Below are positions 48,282-59,805 of a stretch of 64,000 bases of DNA, in pieces. The position numbers and the translations under genes are program-made. The DNA is from Chamaecyparis obtusa. Taxonomy: Eukaryota > Streptophyta > Pinopsida > Cupressales > Cupressaceae. How positions within the stretch are numbered: position 1 is the stretch's first letter; each line of letters starts with the position of its first letter. The stretch is taken from positions 1,036,501-1,100,500 of the forward strand of contig BSBK01002085.1 of assembly GCA_027943335.1 (NCBI GenBank). The letters are read 5' to 3'. Below the pieces are notes generated by a model that saw only the letters and a program-made list of their open reading frames with translations, was not told where the DNA came from and searched no databases.

Positions 48282-51020
48282 TTGAAATCTAAAATTCAAG
48301 ACTTAAAGGAAGAAAAGGATACATCATCCAAAAAATCCTCATTAAGATCAATATTTGTTTTTCTCTATGATCACAATTCATCTATAACTTCATCTTCTTC
48401 AAACAAAATGACTGCTTCACAGCTTCACATCAATCTTATCTTTGATCGAGAACATATTCATGACCATAAAATATTTGATTGAGAGTCTATCTCACAACCT
48501 TAAGAGAATCTTATCTATGATCAAACAAATAAAGAGGAATCAGTCATATCTCAACAATTGTCATCACATGACAATAATAAATAAGAACATCATGATCTTG
48601 AATCTCATAACTCTTTGCATCTAAATATTCATTAGATATATCATTTACACCTTTGGGTGAATCTATTCAATCAACTTTGGAAGAGCTCCTCAAAAATAAT
48701 TTGATCATGTTGGCTCATGTCACTTGATGTGGAATTTCATTCTTGAGTACCTACTGTACATACCATAGACATAACAAGCATAAAACTTTAGATTGTGTGG
48801 AGTTGAAACACAAGATCCAAGATCTTATTAACGAGGACATTATAGAAATTAAAAATCTTAATGAATCTTCTAATGAAGATACTACTGTCATACAAGATCT
48901 AAATCATGAACCTATGTTTAGTAATGGTTCTCATGTAGACTCCACTTCTTCCAACATTCATTCACCTCCTAAATTAAAAAAGTTAGCCAAAATTCCTTCA
49001 TTGAACAAAGAACCTAATCCTTTTCACGTTGACTATGTATACCCTCAAGGGTTACCTCTAAAAGAAGTCCAATCTAATCTCCATCTTGCTGAAAATATTT
49101 TTCATGCTTCAAAGACCATAGATCTCAAAATTTCATGTGCTTCAATATCTACTCCAAGTGATCCTCCATCAACCCTTCAAGAATCTCCTATGCAGATCCT
49201 AACTCCTAACTTATCCTTAGGAGTGGCTCCATGTCAAGAGGATAATCCAAAGTATGATGAAACAAGTACTGATGAAGATCAAGATCAAGACATTATCGAG
49301 TCCTATCCAATTTTTGACCAAGATCTTGTATTACAAGAGTCCCATAATCCCCTCATATCCATTCACCTCTTCCAAGAAGATATCCCTCCACCTCCTATAA
49401 CTTATCCATCTCCCAAGAATGATCAAGATATTTCTTCCATCATCTCTAATAATCTTATTGAAAACCAAGAGAAAAGTACTCTTCCTACATTATCTAAAGA
49501 TCCTTGTCAAGATTGGAATACCCCGACAACTCCTTTTCATACTCTTCCATATCCATCTAAAAATTCTCCCATTTTCCTACTCCTTTGCATAAGAATAAAT
49601 CCCTCCAAGCTTCATTTACTCATATCAAACTTGCTCATATCAAATATACTCATGAGCATAATGACATAAAGATGTACCTTACATATCAGAGCCTTCATCA
49701 TGCTACTCACTATATAGATGTTGATATCCCTATCCATTATCCATTTTCATCATCCAAATCCATCCTTGGTCCTTATATCCCAAAGTTGACACCTTCATAT
49801 ATTCCATCCATATTGGGACCTTATATCCCCCCATCCACTATCCCTCTCACTCCTAGCTTGTCATCCACTTCCCCCATCATACCTTAAGATCAATAAAGAC
49901 ATTCATCCTTGAGAAATTCCCATCCATCCATCCATCTGAACCAGTCATATCAGCCTCATTCATCCACAATTCCCAAGTCTTTTGGAGGCAATTTGGATAT
50001 ATATCATAAAAATAAAAAATACAAGAATCCACTTACATATGAAGATCACCATATCCTATCCAATTGACATGTGACTACAAATAAAAAGGAAATATTCAAG
50101 AGACCACAAAGTTCCACTAAGAAAAGAATAAAATGAAAAAAAATATGGGTTCATAAATCCATCATAGAAGAATTGCAACATAAAGCACCTAAAAATAAAG
50201 AAAAATCAAAGCTATGTGGATTCCCAAGTCTCTCTTAATAGACTTGAACAAAAAATAAAAATCAAAGTTGACATACAAGATTCTGAAGTCTTTCACTCCG
50301 TCTCTTTCCAAACAACTTTCATCACTTCATACATCGAAACCTCGGGCTATTCCTCCATCTGTCCACTACCCTTCAAGGTGTGTGTTGATGTTGATCTTAT
50401 CACCATTTCCATCTACCCCTACACAATCCTTTCAATACCCCATCCACTATCCAACCCCTATATATACTCCTTATCCTCTCATTCCATTCCACTTATCCCA
50501 TCCTATGCATAAATCCTTAACCAACATCTACCTTATCCTTCATATCATATCCTTACAATCACCCCATTAGCATCTTTGAGCATATATTTTAGTAGTCTTT
50601 CCCCATCATAGACTATCCCTCAAAGGAGTATTATCTAAAGAGAAACGTGTTTGAACTCCTTCCAAAAAAAAAATCACAAAAAATAAAAATATTTTTTTTG
50701 AAAAGGTGCCTTGCTGAAAATCTGGTAAACAGGCACATTGGTAGCAAAATGAAAGAGAAATAAATCCATCCTATGGTGAAAAACACTACTTGTGGCACCT
50801 TAGACAAGTACAATGATGAAAACCTGGCAAACAGGCGTCATGCATAATTCCTTCCTCTTGCACTCTATACTTGGAGTTAAGATTCATGCACACTAGCTAT
50901 TTCATGTGCATCCATACTTTCTCTTTCATCTTTGATCATGGAAAGGTTGAACTTTTTCATGAGCATCATGCATCCTGCCATCTGCTATCCTTTACATCAT
51001 CTTACTCACTTTCTTCCATC
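48282..51020 (+). pseudogene. element B gag remnant and noncoding 3' part
   Basis: A FTPLGESIQSTLEELLKNNL segment (about 48650-48710) and the knuckle YCTYHRHNKHKTLDC then VELKHKIQDLIN (48749-48830) correspond to the end of Tat1 gag. The ORF then runs open to 49669 as a Ser/Pro/Asp-rich protein of unknown role. Further P/S-rich frames follow to about 50570. No protease, RT, RNase H or integrase was found before the copia insertion at 51021. The usual Gly of the knuckle is lost (KH instead of GH). It looks like a gag-only, non-autonomous Tat relative. Confidence 0.65.
50711..50839 (+). repeat. three-copy GRTGAAAA...AACAGGC motif block of element B
   Basis: Three related units at about 50711-50736, 50775-50799 and 50815-50839, the last reading GATGAAAACCTGGC and then AAACAGGCGTC. 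The first is followed by TTGGTAGCAAAA. Number, wording and spacer agree with the block in Tat1 (28234-28458). Confidence 0.7.
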
Positions 51021-52514
51021 TGGTTAGAATAACTGAGAGGGGGGTGAATCAGTTATCCATAGTCCCAATTACAAAATGTATATCACAAAACAAATTCAAC
51101 AAATTCTGCAGCTCAGTAAAACAAGAAAACTAAACTGTCTGTGTGTTTACCGATTACCAGTTAAATGATCATAGTGATTACTGACCAAATCAAATATGCA
51201 ACATGTAAAATATGATATCCAAACAATCACCACATAAACACATAACACAAGAGATTTAACGTGGAAACCCTACAAAGGGAAAACCCACTTCGGACCAGTA
51301 ACCCAAAAAAAATTCACTCTTCTGAAGTGAGCTCGGTGAAGAGCCAACCCTGTTAAAGGTTACAAAATGAACTGTAAGGTGTGACCTTATTAGAGGATTT
51401 AACACTAATAGTTATCGTCCAACCAACATTCACTATGGGGTTGATAGGATAACAAATGTACATTCTATGAATGACATTACAAGACTTTCAAGTCCACTCG
51501 GTTAAGAGATTTATCCATTTACAATGGTTAAACTATAACAGTAGGTGATATGATTATGTAATACAACTTCTTTTGTAGATATTCAGATCTATTCTGCATT
51601 CATTCAAATCCTCTGATCAATATATCAATTCAGTTCTTCAATCATACAATAAATTACTGTCCTTCGGTAATAGCTCTCTAACACTTGGTAATCTCTACAG
51701 TTCGGTTCTCCTTTAACCAGTTTGATTAGGAAAGCATGAAACTATGTTCACATGATATCTCTACAGTCTCCTTCTTCCAGGATATGTTTCACAATGAAAC
51801 CCTAGTCTCTTAAATAGATAAGTAAACCGTTTTTTTTTCATCCATCAAATTTTGCCACTTAATCTCCTTCATTGATTTTGTCGCTTAAACCTCTCTTGGC
51901 TGATGTGTCAGTAACATGTTTTGTTTCCATCCTTTAGATCTTCCTTGAATTTTTTTAGTCATAGATCTTATAAAAAACTTTAACTTCAAACTCAAAATCA
52001 TACACTTTATAGCTCATCAATTTCTGTGGGCTAAACTAATCATTTTAGTTCTTTTGTCCATACTCGGTTGACAAAGAAATGTGTCGGTGAACACAAGCTC
52101 AGTTGATATTGTCACTTGGTATACACTACACTGGCTCCATGTATACTGGAATGCTTCATTAATCAACCACACTACTTTGTAACATTTTTCTTCTATCTTC
52201 ATAATAGATTAATGCAACATAATCAAGTCAATAATATGAAATCATAGACTCATCAATAAGTTACCAAGAGTATTCCTCATCCTCATCTGTCATATCCATC
52301 TTCCTCAATATAGATATCTTGGTTCTCCATATTTTCTCTCCTCTTTTACAGATGTTTAGATATTTTCAACTACCATGATAAGTACTGTGAAACTAGTCGA
52401 CATCAATGACAACATAATGACTGATTGAATTATCTTACATAACCATTCAGTGCTCAGTGATCTCTAATCACTTGCAGTTCATCAATTAGGTTCTCAATCA
52501 GTTGTACTTCATCA
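51021..52514 (-). mobile_element. 3' LTR of a minus-strand copia element
   Basis: On the minus strand it starts TGATGAAGTAC right after the polypurine tract AAAGGGAGAGAT (52515-52526) and ends TATTCTAACCA at 51021. It contains GATTCACCCCCCTCTCAG near its 3' end, a word common close to plant copia LTR ends. Length about 1.5 kb. A second polypurine-like motif at about 52816-52826 leaves the start slightly uncertain. Its left end sits in element B. Confidence 0.6.
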
Positions 52515-52526
52515 ATCTCTCCCTTT
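52515..52526 (-). other. copia polypurine tract
   Basis: Minus-strand AAAGGGAGAGAT following ATCAATGCC, the usual copia context before the 3' LTR. Confidence 0.7.
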
Positions 52527-53049
52527 GGCATTGATGGAAACTCAAGCAATATGAAATATACCATACACATACCAAACATGTATTCTACAACTTTGTAAAC
52601 AAATGTTGTAGCTCGGTAAGCTCTCCCTAGCTTAATATGTTTAATCACTATGTTACATGACAACCTTGCAATTCTAGACTTTCTTCTATAGATATAATCT
52701 TTCGAATTCTCATCTTCATTCTGTTCTCAGCAACAAATCTTCAAAACTCTCCCTAACTTGCTCAGATTGTCTCTCCCTTAGATAGATGTTCCAGTAATCT
52801 CCTTGGTTATCATATTGTTTATCTCTCCCTTTGACAACAATGCTAAAGAAACACATAAACATATAGCTTTGTATTAGCCATGTGACTCTCTATTGTCTGG
52901 TGCATAGAATGTATCATTGTATACTGTTATGCAAATATGTTCTAGTTCATCAAACCTTTCACAACCTTAGATAGAATCTAAAGTGTGAACTATGTTGCAT
53001 CAACATGAATGATCTTCTGATAAGATTAGGTTGATGCAACCTCCAGATC

Positions 53050-54640
53050 ACATTAGTGATCGGTAGACAGGGGACGGACCCCAAGTCTAGTCCTCAAGTA
53101 TTCAAAAGTTTCCTTCGGTAGAGGCTTGGTAAATATGTCAGCAAGTTGCTCTTTTGATGTAACATATTCTAGTTTAACTTGCTTCTCCTATACTTGTTCT
53201 CTTAAGTAGTGATACTTAATAGAGATGTGCTTGGTCTTTGAGTGCATTACAAGATTCTTTGAAATATTAATTGCACTTGTGTTGTCATAGTATATAATCA
53301 TCGGCTCAGTGATTACCCTATTCACCCCTTGCAACACTTGCTTGATGTAAGAAATGTTTGAATAGTTTGTAGCAGCAGCAACATACTCTGATTCGGCAGT
53401 AGACTGAGAAATACAAGTTTGTTTCTTACTTGTCCAAGTAACAAGTCTTTCACCAAAGAAAAATGCTCCTTCAGTGGTACTCTTTCTGTCATCTATATTT
53501 CCAGCCCAATATGCATCATTGTAGACTCTTAGCTCAAACTTCCCTTCCTTAGGATATCATAATCCATAGTCCTCTATCTTCTTTAGGTATCTTAGGATTC
53601 TCTTTGTAGCAACCATGTGTGACTCCCTAGGATTTGTAGAAAATCTAGCAACTATCCCAACAACATGTGCTATGTCTGGTCTACTGTGTTTTACATACAT
53701 CAATTTACCAATCATGGATCGGTACAATGTCTGGTTTACCTCTGTAGTTTCATCATATTTAGTCAGTTTGTAGCCTGTGATCATCAGTGTTCCAACTAGT
53801 TTAGCATCTTCCATGCCAAATTTTCTCAGTACTTCCTTTATAAATTTAGATTGTGTGATGAGTATACCATCATTCTACTGAATAACCTGTAAGCCTAGAA
53901 AGAACTTAATCTCTCCAAACATAGACATTTAAAACTCTTTTCTCATATCATCAACAAATGATTTACAGATATGATCTTGTCCTCCAAAAATAATATCATC
54001 CACAAATATTTCAGCAATCAAAATAGTACCATTAGAATCTCCTTTCATATACAAATTGATGTTCTCACTAGTTCTAGTAAAACCAATACTTAACAAATAA
54101 GTATGTAGTCTTTCATACCAGGCTCTAGGTGCTTACTTTAAACCATATAAAGCTTTATGTAGTCTACATACCATATCTTTCTTATCTAGATCAACAAACC
54201 CTTCTGGTTGTTCGATGTAGACCTCTTCTTCTAGTATCCCATTCAGAAATGTAGTCTTAACATCCATTTGATAAACTTTAAACTTCTTATGTGTTGCATA
54301 GGCCATTAAAATTTGGACTCCTTCTAGTGTAGCAACAAGTGCAAATGTCTCACCATAATTTATACCTTCCTCCTATGCATACCCCTTGCAAACTAGTCTA
54401 GCTTTATTCCTTGTAACCTCTCCATTTTCATTCAGCTTGTTTCTGAAAATCCATTTAGTATCGATAACATTCTTATCCTTATGTCTAGGTACTAAATTCC
54501 ATGTCTTATTTTTCTCTATCTATTCTATCTCTTCATTCATTCCATTTATCCATTCTTCATTCTCCAATGTAATCTTAACATTTTTTGGTTCAAACTCACA
54601 AACTAAGCATGTACCTTGTCTTAACTTACTTCTTGTCATC
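53050..54640 (-). pseudogene. copia reverse transcriptase and RNase H
   Basis: [53 protein letters not shown]-stop-APRAWYERL and the catalytic FVDDIIFG (about 53985-54010), then YRSMIGKLMYVKHSRPDIA and RILRYLKK. RNase H: AYWAGNIDDRKSTTEGAFFF, WTSKKQTCISQSTAESEYVA and the C-terminal QLADIFTKPLPKE (about 53113-53151). RT after integrase is the Ty1/copia order. Several stops are present, such as the one in KALYGLK-stop-APRAW, which fits CAG or CAA changed to a stop. Confidence 0.93.
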
Positions 54641-55073
54641 ATGCTAGCTTTCTTGTCACCAATGATTTGGTTCTTAGGATGATGTCTTCTAAAAAATATA
54701 GCCAGTACTTGATCTCTTCTTTGTTGTTCATCCTGTTCAGGTTCATGTGCTTGCTTGGTAGATCCTTCCTGCTCCTCGGTTTCTCTTTGCTCTTCCTCGG
54801 TGTTGTTTTCCTGATGACTGGTTGACACAATCTGTGGCTTTGGTAGGTACTCTGGTTGTTCAATGTAAGTGAATCTACCATAGTCTTCCAGCTCCCTAGT
54901 GCTTTCTTCACTATTATTAGTATCAAATTCATCGACTCTGAACCATCAAAGTTAAGCTTAAAAAACCCAAATCAAGAGGGTGCCATTTTATATTCTTCCT
55001 ATCAATAATTTAGGTTTCCTAATTATAGGGAAAACCGAAGAAGAAGGAAACTGAATTAATTTCCAATTAGAAA

Positions 55074-56010
55074 CTACAAAACTATCCCAAATTCTGAAAT
55101 CAATATTAGGGTTGAAATGAGATTGCACATAAGAGTTGATTTGTTCTGATATATGATTTTCAATTTGACATTAGTACTTTCAATCATTTTATTTGTAACT
55201 TTATTCAGACACTTGTAAGCTTTGATTTTAGTGGAATATCTAAGAAATATCCCTTCATCCCCTTTAGAGTCAAACTTTCCAATTCTATCATCTTTCAAAA
55301 TAAAACATTTTCTACCAAAATTTTTGAAGTAACTTACAGTCGATTTGTGACCAAACCATAGCTCATAGGGTGTTTTGTTTGTGTCCTTCAATTGTACTTG
55401 GTTTAGCACATATACAGCTATGCTAACTACTTCCCTCTAGTATGCCTGAGCAACATTCTTTTGCAACATCAGTGTCCTTGCACAATCAACAATTGATCTG
55501 TTCCTCCTTTCAGCAATCCTATTCTGCTGAGGTGTTCTAGGTGTTGAAACCTATCTTTTTATACCATGCTCATTAGAATAGTTAGTAAATTCATCAGAAA
55601 TAAATTCACCACCTCTATCAGAACTCAAGCATTTCATTTCTTTACCGGTTTCTTTCTCTACTTTTTCTTTATACCATTTAAACATCTTAAATGCCTCTGA
55701 TTTCTCTTTTAAAAACATCACAGTCATTAATCTAGTGTAATCATCAACAAATAGAATGAAATATCCATCTCCATAGTAACTCTATGTTCTCATGGAACCA
55801 CATAGGTTGGTGTGAACTAGTTCCAAAATTCTCTTTGTTGAGTAGTCTTTACTCTGAAAACTAGATTTAGTCATTTTACCCTTTTGGCATTCATGACACA
55901 TAACATGATTTGGCTTTGTTAAGTTGGGCAGACCTCTAACCTTTTCTTTCTATTGATTTTAATCATGTTATCAAAATTCACATGACATAACCTTTTATGC
56001 CACATCCATG
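55074..56010 (-). pseudogene. copia integrase
   Basis: HVMCHECQKGKMTKSSF (zinc-binding end), then FVDDYTRLMTVMF, SSDRGGEFISDEF and RIAERRNRSIVD give the D, D and E of the catalytic core. The C-terminal part runs through NKTPYELWFGHKS and GIFLRYSTKIKAYKC. Stops and a disturbed patch at about 54945-55073 toward RT show that it is dead; that patch of about 130 bp does not fit copia coding and may be a small insertion. Confidence 0.9.
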
Positions 56011-56015
56011 CATCC

Positions 56016-56310
56016 TCATTTTTTTGTCATTAGACAAGAAGACTCAGCATTATCAAGATAAAACAAGTTACCCTTCGATTGTGCTCCTGTTCCAACAAGT
56101 TTTTCTCCATCATCAAATATTTTTACCTTCTTGCTCTCAAAAGCTACTCGGTGACCTGAATTGCTCAGTTGTGCCACACTTAGCAAATTGTAATTTAGTC
56201 CTTCTACCCAATATGCATTATCAAATTTGATTCTATCATTTATTAGCAAAGATCCTTTTCCTCTAACCATACAAGGTGTATCATTACCCATTTTTATAGA
56301 TCCTCCATTA
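56016..56310 (-). pseudogene. copia GAG-pre-integrase segment
   Basis: YNGGSIKMGNDTPCMVRGKG, then NLLSVAQLSNSGHRVAF and GNLFYLD. This segment joins protease to integrase in copia polyproteins. It is separated from the protease by the solo LTR at 56316-57854; across the TATTG duplication the reading EQYNGGS is restored. Confidence 0.88.
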
Positions 56311-56315
56311 TATTG

Positions 56316-57854
56316 TGAATAGATGTAAAATAGATTCAACTCTATTCAAATGTAAAGGGGGAAATATGAAACCTATTCTCAAACCCAAATTACCCAATGA
56401 AGAGATCCAAATTGATCAACCAAAAGGTTAATGCACAATCGAATCAATTTTATGGAAAAGAGTAGGAAGAGAGAGAGTAAATCCAATATTTCCCTATTGT
56501 GGAAGATTATGCTTGGAATATGAAATAATTGAAATGAAACTACTAACCTCAAAATTAGGGTAGATCTGGAAAATGTTGAATTCTGGTGTTTGTGTGTACT
56601 TTCTAGAAAATCTGAAACTTGTCCTAGACTGGAAATGCTGAGACAGAGAAAACCCAAAAATCTTTCCTCAAGATGACTCAGCTCGAGTTTGACCCTCATA
56701 AAAGTCCAAATACCACATTCTTTATTTGAAGTCTGATTCAAATTCTGTTCACAGATCCTGGAAGATGGCCGAAAAGGGTATCCAAATTCACTCTCAAATC
56801 TGAAACTCTGCACTTGTACGTGCAAGAAAATGGGGGTTTTTGTTGTATGGGGGGTTTGCCTTGGTCAAACCCCAATTTAAGAATTAACCTTGAAATTGAA
56901 TTGAAATGTATTGTGCATAAACAAAGTAATTGAAAAAAATCACCTCGCTTATGTTGAAGTCCTTGTAGAGGATTTGAATCCTCAAATCCACAAGTAGGAA
57001 TGAATGTAGGATGTAGGATGTCTCCAATCAATGGTATTTGATCTTCAACACCAATCTTGACTTAATCTTTGCATATGAAAAGGCTTGAATGAATGGAGAA
57101 GGATGGATCATCAAAAGGGCTCCAAAGAGATTGAATCCTTCAATAGCTAACAATGGAACTCCTTGATGAATGGATGCTTGAACACTTGAAGACTTGCTTG
57201 CACTTGAGGCCTCCTTTTATAGTGATATAGGGCACACTCCTCTAGATGGGCCACCTTGGAGAATTAAATCCCAATTAGGTCCTCACCTTTAGAAAATATA
57301 CCTAGATTAAATGCAATTAAAGGATTTACACGACACCCGAAATGGCTGACCTGGAAGCGGGAAATTAAATCTCCCGAAAGCCCAAAGCCTGGAGATTCTA
57401 GAATTTGAAATTTTGGAGAAAGGGGTCAAAGTTGACATTGACCCTGACCTAGTTAGGGTAGACCTAAGACATTGACCTTTTCTTAGGTTGACTCAAAATT
57501 GAATTAGGAGGTCCCAAGGATTCCTAGAAACCTAGAAATGATAAAAAAATAGGATAGAATGTTAGGAATAGACATAAAATCCTATGATTACTGAAACAAA
57601 GGCCAAGAGGATCCATTTCTAAATCCTACCTAGAAAATAGAACCATGGAAGAGGGAAATTCAAGAGAATCCTTAAGATCCTAACCCTAATTTCACCTAGA
57701 ATGAAGAAATCAAGTGCAGGGAAGAAGTGGAAAGCGGGGAGAAAAGACAAATACATGCAGAGACCCAATCAAGGTGCTTAACATGACCCCAAACCACTTA
57801 CTTGGAGGGATAAATGCTCTTATCTTGGAAGTGCTTCTATTTTAAGATGATACA
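56316..57854 (-). mobile_element. solo LTR inserted in the copia element
   Basis: Minus-strand ends TGTATCATC and CTATTCA, 1,539 bp, flanked on both sides by TATTG (56311-56315 and 57855-57859) and by copia coding that joins in frame. No internal element sequence is present, so it is a solo LTR left by recombination. It carries the TATA box CTATAAAAGG on the minus strand (57213-57222). It is homologous, in inverted orientation, to 58569-59626. Confidence 0.9.
57213..57222 (-). promoter_or_regulatory. TATA box of the solo LTR
   Basis: CTATAAAAGG on the minus strand, followed by AGGCCTCAAGTGC, a good plant core-promoter arrangement. It lies within the roughly 500 bp that the related LTR at 58569 lacks. 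Confidence 0.65.
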
Positions 57855-57859
57855 TATTG

Positions 57860-58568
57860 CTCAAGATAATCAATTTTTTCTTCATCACCAATCATGTGAT
57901 GGGTACAACCACTATCAATGATCCATGTATCATTTTTATTAACCTTAGAAATTAGTGTTGTCTCTACATACCTTTCTTCTTCCTCAGAATCATCCTTCAT
58001 AACAAAAAATACTACTTATATATCATCATCTGAATCAGTGTCAATATCATTCTCTTTAGCAATGTAACAAACCTTTTTATCTTTGTCAATGTTGTCTCGT
58101 TTGTCTCTATTGTAGTGTCAGTAACTCCTGTTGTTTCTCCTCCCATAGCTTCCTTCACCAGATCAGTATTTGTTTCTGTCATCTTCTTTCCTGTTTGTGC
58201 ATCTAGTAGCAATATGGCCAACTTCTTTGCAGTTAAAACATGCTAAAGGTAATTTACCTCTATATCTACCTTTACCTTTAGGTAATCTCCTGGCCATAAG
58301 TTCTTCAAGCTCATCAAGCTCATCATCAGTATTATTATCATTATCATCATGTCTACTACTAGACTTACCGATCTTCAGAGAAGACATAAAAGCAGACTCA
58401 ACAGGTAGTACAACGATATTATCAAAGTTGTTTAGCTCAAAATTTGTTAGCTTACCAATCAGATTATCAAGAGTGAGAGTATTGCTAGGTGCAAACCTTA
58501 TTTCATGTATTGCAAATATTTTGATTGCATAAACAGGCAATAAGGTTCTAAAAAAATTTCTTACCACT
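57860..58568 (-). pseudogene. copia protease and gag zinc-knuckle region
   Basis: Protease: TWIIDSGCTHHMI (about 57893-57931), with the D-S-G active site of copia proteases. Gag: an acidic DDNDNNTDDELDELEELMA stretch, a basic RLPKGKGRYRGK stretch, and the knuckle CFNCKEVGHIATRC (about 58188-58230), which binds element RNA. The gag N-terminus is cut off at 58568 by the next LTR. Two frames are used, so at least one frameshift is present. Confidence 0.85.
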
Positions 58569-59626
58569 TGTATCATCTTAAAATGGAAGCACTTCCATGA
58601 TAAGAGTGTTTAACCCTCTGAGTAAGTGGTTTGGGGTCATGTTAAGTGCCTTGATTGGGTCTTTGCATGTATTTGGATTTCTCCCTACTTTCCACTTCTT
58701 CCCAGCTCTTGATTTCTTCATTCTAGGTGAAATTAGGGATAGGATCTGAAGGATTCTCTTGAATTTCCCTCTTCTGTGGTTCTATTTTCTAGGTAGGATT
58801 TAGAAAATGGTCCTCCTAGCCTTCATCATAGTAATCATAGGATTTTATGTCTGTCCCTAACATTCTATCCTGTTCAGATATCATTTCTAGGTTTTTGGGC
58901 ATCCCCGGGACCTCCTGACCTGGTTCTAACTGAATTTGGGCCCAGGGTCAAATTTGAGGTTGATCCTGACTAGGTTAGGATCGAGGTCAAACCTGACTAG
59001 GTCAGGTCCAACCTCAATTTTTATGCACACTATATTTCAATTCAATTTCAAGGTTAATTCCTAAAATTGGGGTTTAACCAAGGCAAAACCCCATACAACA
59101 AAAACCCCCATTTTCTTGTAGGTACAGGTGCAGAATTTTAGATCTGAGAGTGAATTTGGATACCTTTTTTAGCAAACTTCTGAGATTTGCGAACAGAATT
59201 CAAACGGACTTCAAATAAAGAATGTAGTATTTGACCTTTTGTGAGGGTCAAACCCGACCTGAGCTCATCTTGGAGAAAGATTTCTGGGTTTTCTCTGTCT
59301 CGGCATTTCTAGTCTAAAACAAGTTGCAGAATTGCCTGAAAGTACACATAGACATCAAAATTTGACATTTTCTAGATTTTCCCTAATTTGAGGTTAGTAT
59401 TTGCATTTCAATTATTTCAAATTCCAAACATAATTTCATTCATAGGGAAATATTAGATTTACTCTCTCTCTCTTCCATATTCCTCATAAATTGATTCGAT
59501 TGTGTATTAACCCCTTGGTTGATCAAATTAGATTTCTTCTTTGGGAATTTGGGTTTGAGAATAGATCTCATATTTCCCCCATCCTTTTACATCTAAATAG
59601 GGGTTAATCCATTTTACCACTATTCA
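58569..59626 (+). mobile_element. 5' LTR of a plus-strand Tat-like gypsy element
   Basis: It begins TGTATCATC and ends CACTATTCA, 1,058 bp. It matches the solo LTR at 56316-57854 read from the other strand, except for about 500 bp (56922-57425 of the solo copy) that it lacks. A primer site and a gag ORF follow. Its partner LTR is outside the window. Confidence 0.85.
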
Positions 59627-59629
59627 TTT

Positions 59630-59643
59630 TGGTGAACCCGACA
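59630..59643 (+). other. primer binding site of the right-hand gypsy element
   Basis: TGGTGAACCCGACA, three bases after the LTR end. It begins with TGG as a tRNA-CCA complement must, but it is neither the Met nor the Tat1-type site; I cannot assign the tRNA. Confidence 0.6.
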
Positions 59644-59805
59644 TACTTACTCTCTTTTCTTTTGTGGAATTGGATGCCTTATTATGCTTTCCTTTTATCT
59701 TGTTAGTATTAGATTTTTCCTTTGTGTTAGATCTTGCATGCTAATTAGATTTCATATTCATGCTTTATGTGTCCTTAGTTTAGTTCATTTGCATTACATT
59801 GGTTT

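Noticed and set aside
58170..58532. Ser-rich plus-strand ORF of 120 residues
   Set aside because: Antisense shadow of copia gag; the poly-Ser run is the complement of the Asp-rich stretch.
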